64,000 bases of DNA from Promethearchaeota archaeon (GTDB taxonomy: Archaea > Asgardarchaeota > Lokiarchaeia > Sigyniarchaeales > SOKP01), in the NCBI GenBank assembly GCA_013375475.1, contig JABXKD010000002.1:1-64000 (forward strand), given 5' to 3'. The position numbers and the translations under genes were made by a program. Shown here piece by piece: positions 61,030 through 64,000 of the stretch. Position 1 is the stretch's first letter. Each line of letters starts with the position of its first letter. Below the pieces are notes generated by a model. It was not told the DNA's origin. It searched no databases and saw only the letters and a program-made list of their open reading frames with translations.

Positions 61030-62345
61030 ATTAATTTTTTAAAAACGATATTCTTAATCTTAACCTTATCGGTTTGGAGTATTATGGGTTTATAATCTAA
61101 CAATTTATGGTCTTTTATTTTTTTAATTTGGGATAATACTCGTTCTACTACCCCAAGTTCGATATCAAGTGTTATGATTTTTGTTCGCCCGTAATGCCCC
61201 ATTGACCTCGTATTTGCAATAATTATTCCCGATAAAGTTAGTTCGTTAATATAATCGCTAATTCTTCTACGCGATAATTGTTTCAAGCCCGGAATTTTGC
61301 TAGATAGTTCTGAGTGAACTTCGTATATGTCTCCCGATGTGATTACATGTCCTTTGGTAAATCTAGATAATACGTAAATTGCTGTCAGAGTTAATTGGGT
61401 TTGAAGAGGCATTGAAAAGATATATTCAACAATGTGGTCTTTATCTATATCTTTTTGAGCTTTTTCTACATGATTTTCAGTAATTTTCTTACTTTGATTT
61501 CTTTCCGCAATCTCTCCTGCTTTTCTTAATAATTGAAGAGCTCTTCTTGCATCGCCGTGTTCTTTGGCAGCAAAACCTGCACACAACTTCACCACGCCAT
61601 TATCGATGACATCCTCAATAAATGCTATCTCAGCTCTTTGCTTGAGTATTTCTGCCAATTGATTTGCGTTATAAGGATGGAAAACGATAGGCTCCTCTTC
61701 TTCTAAATTAGAACTAACTCTCGAATCTAGGCACTCCATAAATTTCAACTTATTAGATATTCCGATAACACTTGTTCTACATAAGTCTAAATTTTCATTG
61801 AGCCTTGTTAAATTATAGAGGATTTCATTTCCTCCTTTCTTCTCTATTAAAATATCGATTTCATCTAATACAAGAAAACAAATGCTGTTTTTGATAAATT
61901 GATCCAAAAGTCCAAGTAATTTCTTCAGTATAACATCTTTGGGCAAACCAGTTGCGGGAATTTTCTCTTTTCCAACGATTGTATTATAAATATGAGCCAA
62001 AATTCGGTATGGGGTCGATACTACTGTGCAATTGATGTATACCCACCAAGGTGGATTGTTAGTACAGTGTTGAGCTAGTTTTTGAGAAATGTATCTTACA
62101 GTTGCTGTTTTCCCAGTGCCTGTCATCCCGTAGCATAAGAGATTAGGTGGTACATCTCCTTTTAAAGCACACGCTGTTATGCCTGCAATTTTTTCTATCT
62201 CGGAGTTTCGGTGTGGTAGTTCGTTAGGAATAAATGATGGTTCGAGTGCTTCCCTATTTTTAAAAAGTTTTGGACCCGCTAAATAGGTTTGATAAAATTT
62301 ATCAATGTTAAAAGAATACATGCCTTTATCATTTTGATTCGTCAA
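61026..62345 (-). CDS. cdc6: origin-binding protein Orc1/Cdc6
   Basis: A 439-residue AAA+ initiator. Walker A is YGMTGTGKTAT, Walker B LVLDEIDILIEK, sensor 1 GISNKL and sensor 2 HGDARRALQLL. A C-terminal winged-helix domain (about 340-420; LSRRRISDYINELTLSGIII) binds origin DNA. It recognises ORB elements and helps load MCM. The start is TTG. Archaeal cdc6 genes usually neighbour an origin, and an ORB-like site lies about 21-38 bases upstream of this start. Confidence 0.95.
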   Translation of the reverse strand: MTNQNDKGMYSFNIDKFYQTYLAGPKLFKNREALEPSFIPNELPHRNSEIEKIAGITACALKGDVPPNLLCYGMTGTGKTATVRYISQKLAQHCTNNPPWWVYINCTVVSTPYRILAHIYNTIVGKEKIPATGLPKDVILKKLLGLLDQFIKNSICFLVLDEIDILIEKKGGNEILYNLTRLNENLDLCRTSVIGISNKLKFMECLDSRVSSNLEEEEPIVFHPYNANQLAEILKQRAEIAFIEDVIDNGVVKLCAGFAAKEHGDARRALQLLRKAGEIAERNQSKKITENHVEKAQKDIDKDHIVEYIFSMPLQTQLTLTAIYVLSRFTKGHVITSGDIYEVHSELSSKIPGLKQLSRRRISDYINELTLSGIIIANTRSMGHYGRTKIITLDIELGVVERVLSQIKKIKDHKLLDYKPIILQTDKVKIKNIVFKKLI

Positions 62346-62656
62346 CGCTTAATCCCACCATATTCATTGTTTCCACTCGAAATGATCACTAGAATAATAT
62401 TTCGATTCCGCAATATTTAAACTTGATTATTAATCGAAAAACTAAAGATAATTTGTTAAAGCTTTAATATGTTATTCTCAACTTATCAGATTAGCTACTA
62501 TTAGATCGATAGTTTATAATATTATTGTCGGAGCTTTAAAAGATAATTATTTAGGAAGCAATATTATTAAGGGTTTAGTAGAACTAATTATATTTGCAAA
62601 AACTTAATTTCAATCTAAAATTTACCAATCTAATTTTTATAATAATAGGAACTATT
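62346..62656. other. candidate replication origin (ORB-like site and AT-rich stretch)
   Basis: The 311-base region between cdc6 and carS has ATTGTTTCCACTCGAAAT at 62366-62383. In reverse complement it matches the core of the archaeal origin recognition box (TTCCASTGGAAACAA-type) with one mismatch in the central part. The following 200 bases are very AT-rich and could be an unwinding element. Only one such site was found; well-studied origins have several, so this is a candidate only. No gene is seen here. Confidence 0.4.
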
Positions 62657-63430
62657 ATGTCAACGCATAATAAAAATGGAGATATTAATAGAAAAGATGT
62701 AAGACTTGCGATATTTTTGACGATATTTTTCATAAGTCTGCTCTTTTTTAACTTTCTGGTTATTTCTATCGTATTTAGCTGGGCTGATTGGTTAGCAACC
62801 CTTATTTTTAGTGTACTTTTTATCGTTCCCGCGTATTTTTCAAACGCAGGAATGGTTATTGTCGGAGGTGGTAAACCTATAGATGGGGGGAAGTTTTGGC
62901 GTGATGGACGCAGAATATTAGGAGGTCATAAAACCATTTCGGGATTTGTTAAAGGACCATTATATATTGGTATTCCATTGAGTTGCGGTTTATTTTTATT
63001 GTTTTTATTGTTATGGCCTGCTATACAACAGATTCCAATAGAAGGAGCTTCAACTGGAGTATATGTATTATACTCTGAGATATTTTATTATGAATATTTT
63101 TTTATAGGTGGACCAATTCCGATTGGAATGCTAATGATAGTGTTTAGAATTATATTTTGCTCATACGGTGCCGCGTTTGGAGATTTAGCAGGTTCATTTC
63201 TTAAAAGAAGATTTAACATTAAAAGTGGAGATCCCTTTTGGGTTGTAGATCAATTAGATTTTGCTGTAGGCGCTATTATTTTTGCTATAATTCCTGCTAT
63301 CTTTTTTCCAGCATTATATTTGATCCCTGATATTAATATTATAATATTCCTCCTAATCCTGACTCCCTCTGTTAGTCTTATTGCTAACACTATTGCTTAT
63401 CTCGTCAACTTGAAAGAAGTTCCCTGGTAG
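62657..63430 (+). CDS. carS: CDP-archaeol synthase
   Basis: A 257-residue membrane enzyme that activates digeranylgeranylglyceryl phosphate with CTP, the step committing archaeal ether lipids to polar head groups. About five or six transmembrane helices frame the conserved PAYFSNAGMVIVGGGKPIDG, RDGRRILGGHKTISGF, AAFGDLAGSFLKRRFNIKSG and VVDQLDFAVGAI motifs. The ATG at 62657 has GGA eight bases upstream; the frame opens earlier at a TTG, but the extra 21 residues are not family-like. It marks the organism as having archaeal membrane lipids. Confidence 0.92.
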   Translation: MSTHNKNGDINRKDVRLAIFLTIFFISLLFFNFLVISIVFSWADWLATLIFSVLFIVPAYFSNAGMVIVGGGKPIDGGKFWRDGRRILGGHKTISGFVKGPLYIGIPLSCGLFLLFLLLWPAIQQIPIEGASTGVYVLYSEIFYYEYFFIGGPIPIGMLMIVFRIIFCSYGAAFGDLAGSFLKRRFNIKSGDPFWVVDQLDFAVGAIIFAIIPAIFFPALYLIPDINIIIFLLILTPSVSLIANTIAYLVNLKEVPW

Positions 63431-63435
63431 GTTTT

Positions 63436-63951
63436 TCACAAACTTACAACTTCACACTTAATTTTTACTTGAAATCCCTGGTAATCTGAGAATTTAACAT
63501 AACTTTCGAAGATGAAATTTATAGCTTTTATATAATCACCATTAATACCTACTGCGATTCCTCTTTCTTCGAAGGAGAGAAACCCTACAATAATTATAAT
63601 CTGCCCAGTGTTAAAATTTCTTTCTATCCTTATTCTGTGAATATATAGATCAGGGAAAAAACCAAAAACTAAATTAATTAAAACACTTTCTTCCCGAACA
63701 AACACAATTCTCCTATTTTGAAATTTTTTTCTTAGATATGGTAATTTAGATTTCGCTTCAAAATACCTTCCATTATCAAGAAAGAAAAACACAATATCTT
63801 TAACAATAATAACATTTTTCGGAAAAATTTTAGTAGAATCATAGAAGAAGTGAAAGAGTAAGAGTTCTTTATTCGAGAATTTCTTCCTTACGGATAATTT
63901 CTGATAAAAAAGCAAATCATCAATAAATGAATTATGAGTCGTACTCAACAT
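63436..63951 (-). CDS. unknown protein with a possible KH-like C-terminal half
   Basis: A 171-residue soluble, basic protein. The second half (HRIRIERNFNTGQIIIIVGF, then ERGIAVGINGDYIKAINFIF) resembles a KH-type RNA-binding fold, with GINGDY near the G-x-x-G position. The first half (NKELLLFHFFYDSTKIFPKN) is not recognised. A NusA-like or other RNA-binding role is possible but weakly supported. Its stop lies five bases after the convergent carS stop, and its start is 49 bases from the window edge. Confidence 0.5.
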   Translation of the reverse strand: MLSTTHNSFIDDLLFYQKLSVRKKFSNKELLLFHFFYDSTKIFPKNVIIVKDIVFFFLDNGRYFEAKSKLPYLRKKFQNRRIVFVREESVLINLVFGFFPDLYIHRIRIERNFNTGQIIIIVGFLSFEERGIAVGINGDYIKAINFIFESYVKFSDYQGFQVKIKCEVVSL

Positions 63952-64000
63952 ATAATTAAGAATTCAGACCTATTATTTTAAACTCCTAAGAAATTTAAAT

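Noticed and set aside
1-64000. CRISPR arrays, rRNA genes and transposase genes
   Set aside because: No regularly spaced direct repeats, no rRNA-like conserved stretches and no transposase motifs were seen anywhere in the window.

Overview
The window is AT-rich chromosomal DNA of an Asgard archaeon, most likely of the Lokiarchaeia type. Evidence: archaeal information-processing genes (PolD DP1 and DP2, Orc1/Cdc6, an unsplit RpoB with RpoH, TFE, MBF1, aIF-1A, PAN, NAC, Cbf5); archaeal ether-lipid synthesis (CarS); tRNAs with bulge-helix-bulge introns; and an unusual density of eukaryotic-type small GTPases (two Rag/Arf-like, two Rab-like, one roadblock-Rab fusion). Start codons are often TTG, and Shine-Dalgarno-led and apparently leaderless genes are mixed. 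Species assignment is an inference from gene content; no 16S gene is present.

Bases 1-15.5 kb are accessory in character: membrane and surface proteins (a five-fold repeated membrane protein, a beta-propeller, a NosD-like beta-helix), small zinc ribbons, a GNAT-TPR protein, an aldo/keto reductase and several very small genes. Eleven degenerate copies of one short element, all in + orientation, lie between these genes and are not seen elsewhere in the window. Near 13-14 kb aIF-1A and a cold-shock protein interrupt this region.

Bases 15.5-33.7 kb mix metabolism (TLP1-type thiolase-like protein, NDP-forming acyl-CoA synthetase alpha part, IlvE, PanB, MfnA) with a GTPase set: Rag-like GTPase (17.2 kb), longin-like/TPR protein plus Rab (23.9-26.0 kb), second Rag-like GTPase (27.2 kb), and a Rab fused to a proline-rich, charged and zinc-ribbon tail (29.4 kb) facing a double-zinc-ribbon protein (31.2 kb). 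IlvE, PanB and MfnA could together feed coenzyme A synthesis. An HTH/ARPP-1 gene pair lies at 18.4-19.9 kb.

Bases 33.3-50.9 kb are housekeeping: MazG and an intein-bearing anaerobic ribonucleotide reductase, NAC, PUA protein, PAN, MBF1, TFE, rpoH-rpoB (without rpoA following), an RsmC-like methyltransferase, Cbf5 and tRNA-Lys with a T-loop intron. Bases 51-64 kb carry ThiL, tRNA-Thr, a roadblock-Rab fusion, tRNA-Leu, an M28 membrane peptidase, divergent PolD subunits, a DUF2240 protein, Orc1/Cdc6 with an ORB-like element upstream (candidate origin), CarS and an unknown protein.

The most interesting material is the GTPase set with its unusual fusions, the T-loop tRNA intron, and the repeat family, whose copies share a decayed reading frame and end in T-tracts. 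All functional calls rest on reading motifs by eye; no database search was run.
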